Shown piece by piece: positions 1 through 5,803 of a stretch of DNA of 5,803 bases (positions within the stretch are counted from its first letter, which is position 1; the number at the start of each line of letters is the position of its first letter). The notes under the pieces are model-generated. The model saw nothing but the letters and a program-made list of their open reading frames with translations, did not search any database and had not been told where the DNA came from. This stretch comes from Anaerolineae bacterium (GTDB lineage: Bacteria; Chloroflexota; Anaerolineae; JAFGEY01): contig JAFGEY010000198.1 in NCBI GenBank assembly GCA_016931365.1, forward strand, positions 1-5,803. The letters are read 5' to 3'. The position numbers were made by a program, and so were the translations under genes.

Positions 1-3000
1 GTAAACCAGAACGTCGCGCCCTCATCAACTTTTCCTTGCGCCCAGATGCGCCCACCATGGCGATGGATGATGCGCTGCACGGTAGCCAGGCCGATGCCGG
101 TGCCCGGAAATTCGCCGTGGGTATGCAGACGTTGAAATGCACCAAACAGCTTGTCGGCATAGGCCATGTCAAAGCCAGCGCCATTGTCGCGCACAAAAAA
201 GGTCGGTTGCCCATCCACCTGGGCCGCGCCAAACTCGATCTGCGCGTGTTCGCACTGTGAGGTGAACTTGCAGGCATTGCCCAACAGGTTCTCCAGGGCG
301 GCATACAGCATGCGGTGATCGCCCTGTGCGCTCAGGCCGGGGGCGATGATCCATTCAACCTGTCGAGCGGGATCGGCTCGTCGCAACTCGTTGGCGATCT
401 GGCCAGCCAGATCGCTCAAGTCGATCGGCGTGATGTTCAACTCGCCGCGGGTGATGCGCGAAAGCTGAAGCAGGCCATCAATCAGTTCGCTCATACGTTG
501 GGCGGCGGCACGGATACGGACGATGTACCCCTGCCCAACCTCGCCAACCCGGTCACCGCAGTCTTCCTGCAGAACCTGGCTAAAGCCGTCCATCGCGCGC
601 AGGGGAGCGCGCAGGTCGTGCGACACCGAGTAGGCAAAGGCCTCCAATTCCCGGTTGGCTGCTTCGGCCTGGTCCCTGGCCAGCGTCAATTGGGCATTCG
701 ACTCGGCCAATGCCCGGGTGCGTTCATCCACCAGCTCTTCCAGGCGGCGCTGCTGTGCTTGGGTGGACCAGACGCGCCAGGCCAGGCCGCCCGCGACAAG
801 GCCCAATGCCAGTACGCCCAACCCGCCGCGAAACCACCACGTTTGCCAAAAGGGCGGCATCACCGTCACCTGAAGAGAGACGCCCTCCTCGTTCCATACA
901 CCATCGTTGTTCGAGCCAATAATGCGTAGGATATAATGCCCGTTCGGCAGGCCGCTGTAGCGCCCAAAGCGTCGGGCGCCGGCATAAAACCAGTCTCTAT
1001 CCCACCCCTCGAGCATATATTTGTATTGATTTTTGTCTGCGCTGGTAAAGTTGAGTGCCGCATATTCAAACTCGAAAAAGTTGTGCTGCCAGTCCAGGGT
1101 GATCTCTTGCGCCCGTTCAGCCGCGCTGCTCAGCGCAATCGGATCGCCGCCCTGCTTGAGCGCCGTGATCGCCACTGGCGGGATATAGCTGTTATTCTGA
1201 ATCTCGTGCGGATAGAATGCAGTCAGCCCATTCGGTCCGCCAAACCACATCATGCCATCCCGATCCCGAATCCCGTTCAGCGGATAGAACACATTGCCCT
1301 GCAAGCCATCGCTTTCTTTGTACACTCGCATCGTTTCGGTTCGGGGATCAAACCTGATCAGCCCATCGCCGCCCAATGACCCCATCCACAGGTTTCCATC
1401 GACATCCTGATTGATCAGCGCGATCATTGAAACGGAGTAACCCGTGTCACTGGTATAGTGCGTAAAGGTCTGGGATTGGCGATCAAACCGGTCAAACCCG
1501 GCGGCCGTGCCGACCCACAGCATCCCGGCTGCATCTTCAAAGACAACATTGACCGTGTCCGCACTGAGGCTGTCGGGATTCCGGGGATCGTAACGCAGGT
1601 GAGTAAAGGTCTTGCTGTGCGGATCGAATCGATTCAATCCGCCACCATTGGTGGGAATCCACAAGATGCCCTGCCTGTCCTGATAGAGTGTCAGCAGATT
1701 GTTGTTGCTGATGCTGTTGGGATTTTGGGGATCGTGTTGATAATGTGTAAATGTCTCGGTAGATTTCTGAAATTTTTCTAATCCGGCATCGGCCGTTGCG
1801 ATCCAGAGGACATCAGGGTCCTGGTTGTCGCCAATGATCGCAAAGATTTGCCGGCTGTGGACCAAGCTCTTGGGATTCCCGGGATCGTGGGTAAAAGACC
1901 TGACGATTTTCCGGGTGCTGCGATCAAAAATGTGCAGTGAGGTGGGAAATTCGCCGCCGCCGCCCAGCCAAAATATCCCTGCGCCGTCCTCACAGATCCC
2001 CGAATAATATCCCTTTACATACTCGACAAAGGTGTTGGTCTGCTTATCATACCTTTGCAGGCCGACATCCGTGCCGATCCAGATTCCTCCTTGCCGATCC
2101 TGCAACATCGGCACGACCACATTGCTGTTCAGGCTGTTGGGATTTCCGGGATCGTGGCGATACAGCACAAATTTTGGCTTGTGGCGGTCCAGTTTGTCTA
2201 CCAGACCGGTGTTGTTCACGATCCACAGGATGCCGGCGCGATCTTGATAGACGCTGTTGATAGACGCGCTGCTCAAACTGGAGCTATTTTCAGGCTCGTA
2301 GGTATAATGCGTAAAGGTATCTGCCTCTACATCAAATATGGACAGCCCCAATTGGTCCGTATTCGAATAGGCAATCCAGATCAATCCCGAGTCGTCCCGG
2401 TACATCGACACAATTTTGTTGCCCCTCAGACTGTTGGAATTCTGAGGATCGTGGCGATAGCGTGTAAAAGTCTCAGCAGCTTGATCAAACTTGTACAGGC
2501 CGTTGTCGAGCGTGGCGATCCACAAATCTCTCCGACTGTCCTGTGCCAGCGAAGTGATCAGCGCTCCACCCAAACCGCGCGGATTCGCCGGATCGGGAAC
2601 ATAGCAGGTAAAAGTCTGGGTCTGTGGATCGAACCGGTTCAGCCCGCCGCCTTCTGTACCTATCCAGAGAATACCTTGCGGATCGAAAAGAAGAGCGCTG
2701 ATGTTGTTGTAACTCAAGCTGTTTGGATCGTTGGGGTCGTGAACATAGTGCGCAAAAATCCCGGTTGATTTATCCAGCACATTCAACCCGTTTTGAGTGC
2801 CGATCCACAGCTTTCCTTCCGCGTCCTCTCGGATCGTCTGAAGACGGAAGGGAGACATCGTATCATCGCTGATGCTCTGGGGGTTTTGCGGGTCATGCTT
2901 GTAATGCGTAAATGAATCAGTCTCTTTGTCGTACCGGTCAAGTCCGCCGCCACCTGTTCCGATCCAGATAAAGCCATCGCGATCCTCGTACAGAACATGG

Positions 3001-3278
3001 ACATACGGGCTGGACAGCGAGTTTGGCCCGCCCGGTTTGTACGCTCGCAACTCATAACCATCGTAACGAAACAAGCCGGCGCCATAGGTGCCAATCCACA
3101 AAAAACCATCCCTATCCTGGAGAATTGCCCCACTGTTTTGCGTGCCGGTGTCCAGGATCGCTCGGTCAAACTGCCGTTGTTCCTGGGCCTCAGCCTGCAT
3201 TCCGCGGCTGAACAGCAACAAAACAGTCAGGGTGAGCGCACATACGGTCGATATGAATGCGTAAACGTGCCGTTTCAT
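1..3278 (-). CDS. Two-propeller (Reg_prop/Y_Y_Y) periplasmic sensor histidine kinase, 3' end beyond window
   Basis: This is a membrane sensor kinase that should bind a ligand outside the cytoplasmic membrane and autophosphorylate inside. The frame is open from ATG 3278 to base 1 (1092 codons plus two bases) with no stop, so the C-terminus is missing. In order it shows a signal peptide (residues 1-32, hydrophobic core ALTLTVLLLF, likely cleaved after AEA); 14 Reg_prop repeats with Trp at 61, 105, 158, 205, 253, 301, 352, 400, 437, 492, 540, 588, 631 and 678; a Y_Y_Y domain (about 726-806); a membrane span (about 815-836); and a coiled coil (about 838-880). The kinase core follows: H-box SVSHDLRAPLR with His887, N-box NLLGNACKF with Asn1001, DNGAGFD 1031-1037 and GTGIGLAT 1059-1066. 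The H-box resembles bacteriophytochrome-type kinases. The start is supported by AAGGGG six bases upstream and by the signal peptide. Family knowledge: this extracellular layout is that of hybrid two-component sensors of the BT4663 type. Whether a receiver or DNA-binding domain follows cannot be seen. The ligand is unknown. Confidence 0.95.
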   Translation of the reverse strand, partial: MKRHVYAFISTVCALTLTVLLLFSRGMQAEAQEQRQFDRAILDTGTQNSGAILQDRDGFLWIGTYGAGLFRYDGYELRAYKPGGPNSLSSPYVHVLYEDRDGFIWIGTGGGGLDRYDKETDSFTHYKHDPQNPQSISDDTMSPFRLQTIREDAEGKLWIGTQNGLNVLDKSTGIFAHYVHDPNDPNSLSYNNISALLFDPQGILWIGTEGGGLNRFDPQTQTFTCYVPDPANPRGLGGALITSLAQDSRRDLWIATLDNGLYKFDQAAETFTRYRHDPQNSNSLRGNKIVSMYRDDSGLIWIAYSNTDQLGLSIFDVEADTFTHYTYEPENSSSLSSASINSVYQDRAGILWIVNNTGLVDKLDRHKPKFVLYRHDPGNPNSLNSNVVVPMLQDRQGGIWIGTDVGLQRYDKQTNTFVEYVKGYYSGICEDGAGIFWLGGGGEFPTSLHIFDRSTRKIVRSFTHDPGNPKSLVHSRQIFAIIGDNQDPDVLWIATADAGLEKFQKSTETFTHYQHDPQNPNSISNNNLLTLYQDRQGILWIPTNGGGLNRFDPHSKTFTHLRYDPRNPDSLSADTVNVVFEDAAGMLWVGTAAGFDRFDRQSQTFTHYTSDTGYSVSMIALINQDVDGNLWMGSLGGDGLIRFDPRTETMRVYKESDGLQGNVFYPLNGIRDRDGMMWFGGPNGLTAFYPHEIQNNSYIPPVAITALKQGGDPIALSSAAERAQEITLDWQHNFFEFEYAALNFTSADKNQYKYMLEGWDRDWFYAGARRFGRYSGLPNGHYILRIIGSNNDGVWNEEGVSLQVTVMPPFWQTWWFRGGLGVLALGLVAGGLAWRVWSTQAQQRRLEELVDERTRALAESNAQLTLARDQAEAANRELEAFAYSVSHDLRAPLRAMDGFSQVLQEDCGDRVGEVGQGYIVRIRAAAQRMSELIDGLLQLSRITRGELNITPIDLSDLAGQIANELRRADPARQVEWIIAPGLSAQGDHRMLYAALENLLGNACKFTSQCEHAQIEFGAAQVDGQPTFFVRDNGAGFDMAYADKLFGAFQRLHTHGEFPGTGIGLATVQRIIHRHGGRIWAQGKVDEGATFWF
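1203..3137 (-). repeat. Array of 14 Reg_prop propeller-blade repeats inside the sensor kinase gene
   Basis: These are coding tandem repeats of about 48 codons (144 bp). The unit consensus is roughly HDPxNPNSLS, then a short strand, then QDRxGxLWIGT, GGLNRFD and TxTFTHY. The distances between successive Trp residues are 44, 53, 47, 48, 48, 51, 48, 37, 55, 48, 48, 43 and 47 residues. Fourteen blades match two seven-bladed propellers, the usual number for this sensor family. Because the protein motif is well conserved, the DNA also looks repetitive, for example CTGTTGGGAT followed by GGATCGTG on the plus strand around 1714 and 2131. Blade 9 is irregular: it lacks the HDPxNPNSL segment and has WLGGGGE in place of WIGT. 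Confidence 0.92.
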
Positions 3279-3284
3279 CGCCTA

Positions 3285-3290
3285 CCCCTT
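3285..3290 (-). promoter_or_regulatory. Ribosome binding site of the sensor kinase
   Basis: On the minus strand AAGGGG lies six bases before ATG 3278. It is a good Shine-Dalgarno match at normal spacing. It supports this start over the internal ATG (residue 27), which would remove the signal peptide. Confidence 0.7.
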
Positions 3291-3336
3291 GATCTGAAAA
3301 TAGGTTTCCGGTAGGGGCCATTTGCATATTTGGTGG

Positions 3337-3350
3337 TGCGTCAAGACGCA
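3337..3350. promoter_or_regulatory. 14-bp inverted repeat, possible operator
   Basis: TGCGTC and GACGCA are perfect inverted arms separated by AA. A two-base spacer is too short for a stable RNA hairpin, so a protein-binding dyad is more likely. It sits at the predicted transcription start of the sensor gene, 59 bp upstream of its start codon. Confidence 0.3.
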
Positions 3351-3378
3351 TTACAACTAGATTGAAAATGGCTGCCAT
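3350..3378 (-). promoter_or_regulatory. Candidate promoter of the sensor kinase
   Basis: On the minus strand, ATGGCA (3378-3373, four of six to TTGACA) is followed after 17 bp by TGTAAT (3355-3350, five of six to TATAAT). Transcription would start near 3343, leaving a leader of about 65 bases. The candidate -35 overlaps one copy of the operator-like sequence (3364-3378), and the 14-bp dyad 3337-3350 covers the expected start point. This is prediction by eye only. Confidence 0.3.
3364..3378. repeat. Operator-like repeat, copy 1
   Basis: GAAAATGGCTGCCAT contains the arms ATGGC and GCCAT around a central T. It differs from copy 2 at 3623-3638 only by one missing A in the centre. It overlaps the candidate -35 of the sensor gene. 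Confidence 0.4.
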
Positions 3379-3564
3379 AGTGGTGGTGGTGAGATGAAGC
3401 TTGCCTGGTCGTAATTCGCCTTGCGTGGTTCTTTCAAGCGGCCCAAGGCAATACGTGTCTACCAGGATTATAAACTTTTTGAGCGATACCGCCAAGTCGC
3501 TATATGAGACGGGTGCTGGATAATCAACACCAACTTGATCCGCAATCCCAAACAGATCGGCAAA

Positions 3565-3597
3565 GCCGGGATCGACCCTGGCGTTTGTCGATCCGGC
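3565..3597. promoter_or_regulatory. Inverted repeat overlapping the transporter -35 region
   Basis: GCCGGGATCGAC (3565-3576) pairs with GTCGATCCGGC (3587-3597) with one bulged G and a 10-base loop. No T-run follows on either strand, so it is not a typical intrinsic terminator. Its right arm overlaps the candidate -35 TTGTCG, which suggests a control site; an RNA hairpin in a transcript from further upstream is also possible. Confidence 0.35.
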
Positions 3598-3613
3598 ATG
3601 TTCGTGCTAATAT
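3585..3613 (+). promoter_or_regulatory. Candidate promoter of the MFS transporter
   Basis: TTGTCG (3585-3590) and TAATAT (3608-3613) are 17 bp apart, each with four of six consensus bases. The predicted start is near 3620, giving a leader of about 80 bases. An inverted repeat overlaps the -35, and a perfect palindrome (3625-3640) follows just downstream of the start. This is prediction by eye only. Confidence 0.3.
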
Positions 3614-3622
3614 GATGTCCAC

Positions 3623-3640
3623 GAAAATGGCTAGCCATTT
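3623..3640. promoter_or_regulatory. Perfect 16-bp palindrome with operator-like repeat, copy 2
   Basis: AAATGGCTAGCCATTT (3625-3640) is fully self-complementary. With the preceding GA it forms the second copy of the element found at 3364-3378. It lies 61 bp upstream of the transporter start codon and just after the predicted transcription start, a typical place for a repressor operator. A further half-site AGCCAT follows at about 3644-3649. Confidence 0.4.
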
Positions 3641-3688
3641 GTGAGCCATCCCCACAAACGCAAAAAAGTGAGGCCCAAATCAACGTTC

Positions 3689-3692
3689 AGGA
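3689..3692 (+). promoter_or_regulatory. Ribosome binding site of the MFS transporter
   Basis: AGGA in the context CAGGAAA lies nine bases before ATG 3702. The spacing favours ATG over the TTG directly before it (six bases). Confidence 0.5.
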
Positions 3693-3701
3693 AACATATT
3701 G

Positions 3702-4961
3702 ATGGTTGCAGATTACATACATGCACTGCGCGGCTTTAGTCGCGACGTACGCCTTTACCTGTTCACTGCCGCATTGCTCGGATTCACCGCCTTTGGCGGA
3801 ATCTATCCTGTTTTGTTCAATCTGTACTTGCTGCGTCTGGGCTATGGCCCGGACTTTGTCGGCACGATCAATGCGATCGGCGGGCTGGCTTTTGCCTTGT
3901 TCAGCTTGCCGGCTGGCGTGCTCAGCGCTCGCTGGGGTGGCCGCCGGACGATGATCGCCGGCCTAGCATTGGCCATTCTGGCTTTTGCGGGACTGCCGAT
4001 CGGTGAATTTGTGCCTGCCGGGTTGCGCGCGGTGTGGTTGTCTGGCGCCTATCTGCTCCGAGCAGTCGGCTTTGCAATGTACTGGGTCAACGCCCGGCCG
4101 TTCCTGATCAGCGCCACGGACATCGAGGCACGCAGCCACGTCTACTCGGTCCAGTCTGCGATTATGCCTCTGACCGGTTTCGCCGGCAGCCTGATCGCTG
4201 GTTTGTTGCCTGGAGCCTTTGCTGCTCTGTTGAGTGTCTCGCTGGAACACCCTGCCCCCTATCGCTACCCGCTATGGAGCGTAGCCCTGATGTTGCTGCC
4301 CGGTCTGATCGCCCTCAAGTCGATGGGCGAATTCAGCGCCGGGCAAAAACGCCATCAAGAGCGCCCGCGCGGCAAAGCGCCACTGGGGCCCATCCTTCTG
4401 CTGTCACTGTGCATCCTGCTCCAGAGCACCGGCCTAAATGCGTCTGTTGCCTTTTTCAACGTTTACCTGGACGATGGGCTGTCGGTGTCCACCAAAATGA
4501 TCGGCGCCATCTCGGCCGTCACACAGTTGATTTCGGCGCTGGCCTCGTTGAGCCTGCCGGTGCTGGCCCAACGATGGAGCAAGGCCCGGGTTTTCCTGTG
4601 GAGTTCGATCGGTGTCGCGGCCAGTATGCTGCCATTGGCCCTGGTTCCACATTGGGGTACCGCTGCGCTTAGCTACCTGGGTTTGACGGTCTTGAATAGC
4701 ATCGCCTTTCCAACAATCAACCTCTACCAAATGGAACGAGTCGGGGCGCAATGGCGCATGACAATGTCGGGTATGACATCGATGGCCAATGGGTTGAACT
4801 ATTCAGTTACGTCTTTCCTGGGTGGATACATCGTCGCATCGTGGGGATATCGTCCATTTTTCCTGTCCGGCGCGGCGCTAACCCTGGTCGGCGCGCTGTT
4901 GTTCTGGATGACCTCAGGCTCTGGCGATGAAACGCCAGTTACTGATGAGACAAATGGATAA
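3702..4961 (+). CDS. Major facilitator superfamily (MFS) transporter
   Basis: This is a complete cytoplasmic-membrane secondary transporter of 419 residues, a normal length for a 12-TM MFS protein. Hydrophobic segments fall near residues 18-44, 50-75, 84-103, 106-128, 151-178, 190-207, 229-256, 263-288, 297-315, 319-341, 352-378 and 383-404. A hydrophilic loop at 208-227 (GQKRHQERPRGK) marks the midpoint. The loop after TM2 carries a motif-A-like GVLSARWGGRR (72-82), with Ser replacing the usual Asp, and a weaker counterpart AQRWSKAR follows TM8. I start at ATG 3702, which has AGGA nine bases upstream; the adjacent in-frame TTG at 3699 is a less likely start. The gene is divergent from the propeller sensor and convergent with the right-hand kinase. 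Drug or metabolite efflux is possible, but no feature fixes the substrate. Confidence 0.93.
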   Translation: MVADYIHALRGFSRDVRLYLFTAALLGFTAFGGIYPVLFNLYLLRLGYGPDFVGTINAIGGLAFALFSLPAGVLSARWGGRRTMIAGLALAILAFAGLPIGEFVPAGLRAVWLSGAYLLRAVGFAMYWVNARPFLISATDIEARSHVYSVQSAIMPLTGFAGSLIAGLLPGAFAALLSVSLEHPAPYRYPLWSVALMLLPGLIALKSMGEFSAGQKRHQERPRGKAPLGPILLLSLCILLQSTGLNASVAFFNVYLDDGLSVSTKMIGAISAVTQLISALASLSLPVLAQRWSKARVFLWSSIGVAASMLPLALVPHWGTAALSYLGLTVLNSIAFPTINLYQMERVGAQWRMTMSGMTSMANGLNYSVTSFLGGYIVASWGYRPFFLSGAALTLVGALLFWMTSGSGDETPVTDETNG

Positions 4962-4966
4962 AGTGT

Positions 4967-5803
4967 TCAAACTCTATCCAACATCTCCCTTACTTTATCC
5001 GTCAATGCTTCGGGCAGAAATGGCTTTTCCAGCCAATCAACGCCCAGGTCCAAAATGCCATGGTGAGCTATGGCGTCGTGGCTATAGCCAGATATGTAAA
5101 GCACTTTGAAATCAGGATGCAATGCAATCATCTGTTCGGCCAGGTCTCGACCGCCCATCTCGGGCATGACCACATCAGTGATCAATAGATCGATATCGCC
5201 CAGGTGCTCACGCCCGATGCGCAGCGCTTCACTGGGTAGAGACGCCTCCAAGACAACATAGCCATCCCGTTCCAGTATGCGACGTGTGATCTGCCGCACC
5301 GACACTTCGTCTTCGACGAGCAAGATGGTCGCATCGCCCCGGCCAGACGGGTGTGCGATGTGAGTTGTTGCCGTCTCATCGCCTTCTCTTTCGACGCAAG
5401 GAAAATAGACTTTGAACGTCGTACCGACACCCCATTCGCCGGACACCTCGATGCATCCATTGCTCTGCTTGACAATGCCATAGACGGTGGCCAATCCCAA
5501 CCCTGTCCCCCTGCCCTTCTCTTTGGTTGTAAAAAACGGCTCGAAGAGATGGGCCTTTACATCTTGGGTCATCCCGGTGCCGGTGTCGCTTACCGCCAGT
5601 AATACACACCATCCTGGCTGAACTTCTGGGTGGCGGCGTGCGTAATCCTCATCCAACAAGACGGTTTCCGTTTCAATGGTGACATGCCCGCCCCGAGAAG
5701 CCGATTTTTCCACCACTGCTGTCAGCGGCCTGACTATTTGATCAGAAACCGCCCATTTCAGGCCAGAATAAATGATCCCCCGCCACCCGGTCAGGTTATC
5801 TGA
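4967..5803 (-). CDS. Hybrid histidine kinase, C-terminal part (HATPase end plus receiver domain), 5' end beyond window or lost
   Basis: The frame is open from the right edge to TGA 4967-4969. Counting from a possible GTG start at 5716 (249 residues), it has RGGHVTIETE (8-17), the family-typical YARRHPEV (25-32), the D-box SDTGTGM (43-49), LFEPFFTTKEKGRG (57-70), the G-box GTGLGLATVYGIVKQ (70-84) and GVGTTFKVYFP (96-106). A short linker leads to a receiver domain (about 129-247) with acidic residues Glu135-Asp136-Glu137, phospho-acceptor Asp181 (TDVVMPEMGG), Ser209 and Lys231 (EKPF). The receiver is therefore complete and probably active, while the kinase part is not: upstream of RGG the expected Asn box (NLAVNARDAM-like) is missing and reads LTAVVEKSAS. 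No other minus-strand frame restores it, and the frame upstream of about 5715 does not resemble a kinase. The gene may be truncated or recombined there. An independent 249-residue protein from GTG 5716 has no good ribosome site. Confidence 0.85.
   Translation of the reverse strand, partial: SDNLTGWRGIIYSGLKWAVSDQIVRPLTAVVEKSASRGGHVTIETETVLLDEDYARRHPEVQPGWCVLLAVSDTGTGMTQDVKAHLFEPFFTTKEKGRGTGLGLATVYGIVKQSNGCIEVSGEWGVGTTFKVYFPCVEREGDETATTHIAHPSGRGDATILLVEDEVSVRQITRRILERDGYVVLEASLPSEALRIGREHLGDIDLLITDVVMPEMGGRDLAEQMIALHPDFKVLYISGYSHDAIAHHGILDLGVDWLEKPFLPEALTDKVREMLDRV
5717..5803 (-). other. Unrecognised sequence where the kinase N-box should be
   Basis: In the kinase frame this stretch reads SDNLTGWRGI and then IYSGLKWAVSDQIVRPLTA, which I do not recognise as HisKA or HATPase sequence. 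The other two minus-strand frames contain stops. It may be non-coding or repetitive sequence joined to a kinase remnant, or an unusual protein N-terminus. Confidence 0.4.

Larger units (their letters stand above)
3279..3701. other. Divergent intergenic control region
   Basis: This 423-bp stretch separates the leftward sensor gene from the rightward transporter gene. I find no convincing gene in it. It holds a 14-bp dyad (3337-3350), a hairpin-forming inverted repeat (3565-3597), a perfect 16-bp palindrome (3625-3640), and two copies of the sequence GAAAATGGCT(A)GCCAT at 3364-3378 and 3623-3638. Plausible sigma70-like promoters can be drawn in both directions. The density of symmetric elements fits a shared regulatory region for the two divergent genes. 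Confidence 0.6.

Noticed and set aside
315..929. 204-codon plus-strand open frame
   Set aside because: It lies opposite the HisKA and Y_Y_Y coding sequence, where every kinase motif is in place on the minus strand; the plus-strand product has no recognisable domain.
2055..2768. 237-codon plus-strand open frame with recurring QAVGI/GIV-like segments
   Set aside because: It is the antisense shadow of the Reg_prop repeats; its apparent repeats mirror the HDPxNPNSL codons of the real minus-strand frame.
1203..3137. Regularly spaced similar 20-30 bp DNA segments that could suggest CRISPR or satellite repeats
   Set aside because: They are imperfect, spaced by about 144 bp in frame, and encode the propeller-blade motif; the variation follows codon positions.
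3281..3317. CCTACCCC and GGTAGGGG near the sensor start
   Set aside because: They are not reverse complements in register; the similarity is a mirror repeat and does not form a stem.
3565..3597. Intrinsic terminator
   Set aside because: The stem is good but no T-run follows on either strand, and no transcript is expected to end there.
4034..4672. 212-codon plus-strand open frame in another frame of the transporter
   Set aside because: It is rich in Arg and Pro with no domain, while the overlapping MFS frame has twelve membrane spans and a ribosome site.

Overview
The window holds parts of three genes from a free-living bacterium. Two are sensor kinases on the minus strand and one is a membrane transporter on the plus strand. 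G+C is moderately high. A large sensor with Reg_prop propellers and a Y_Y_Y domain, together with a hybrid kinase of the YARRHPEV type, fits an environmental bacterium rich in two-component systems, such as Chloroflexota, Acidobacteriota or Bacteroidota. The lineage is a guess, since no rRNA or other marker is present.

Layout. (1) Bases 1-3278, minus strand: a single uninterrupted reading frame of 1092 codons that runs off the left edge. It encodes a signal peptide, 14 Reg_prop repeats (two seven-bladed beta-propellers), a Y_Y_Y domain, one membrane span, a coiled-coil linker, a HisKA domain (phospho-acceptor His887) and a HATPase domain with N, D and G boxes. (2) Bases 3279-3701: a divergent intergenic region of 423 bp. 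It has candidate promoters in both directions, two palindromes, one hairpin, and a near-identical operator-like sequence present twice, once beside each predicted promoter. (3) Bases 3702-4961, plus strand: a complete 12-TM major facilitator superfamily transporter of 419 residues. (4) Bases 4967-5803, minus strand: the 3' part of a hybrid histidine kinase (HATPase end plus C-terminal receiver domain). It is convergent with the transporter, with only 5 bp between the stop codons.

How the genes may work together. The divergent sensor and transporter share a control region with duplicated operator-like sites, so co-regulation is plausible. The propeller sensor would detect a periplasmic ligand and signal to a regulator not seen here, or located beyond the left edge. 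The substrate of the transporter cannot be read from the sequence. The right-hand kinase is odd: the Asn box of its ATPase domain should lie inside the window and is absent in all three minus-strand frames. The gene may therefore be truncated or rearranged near position 5710.
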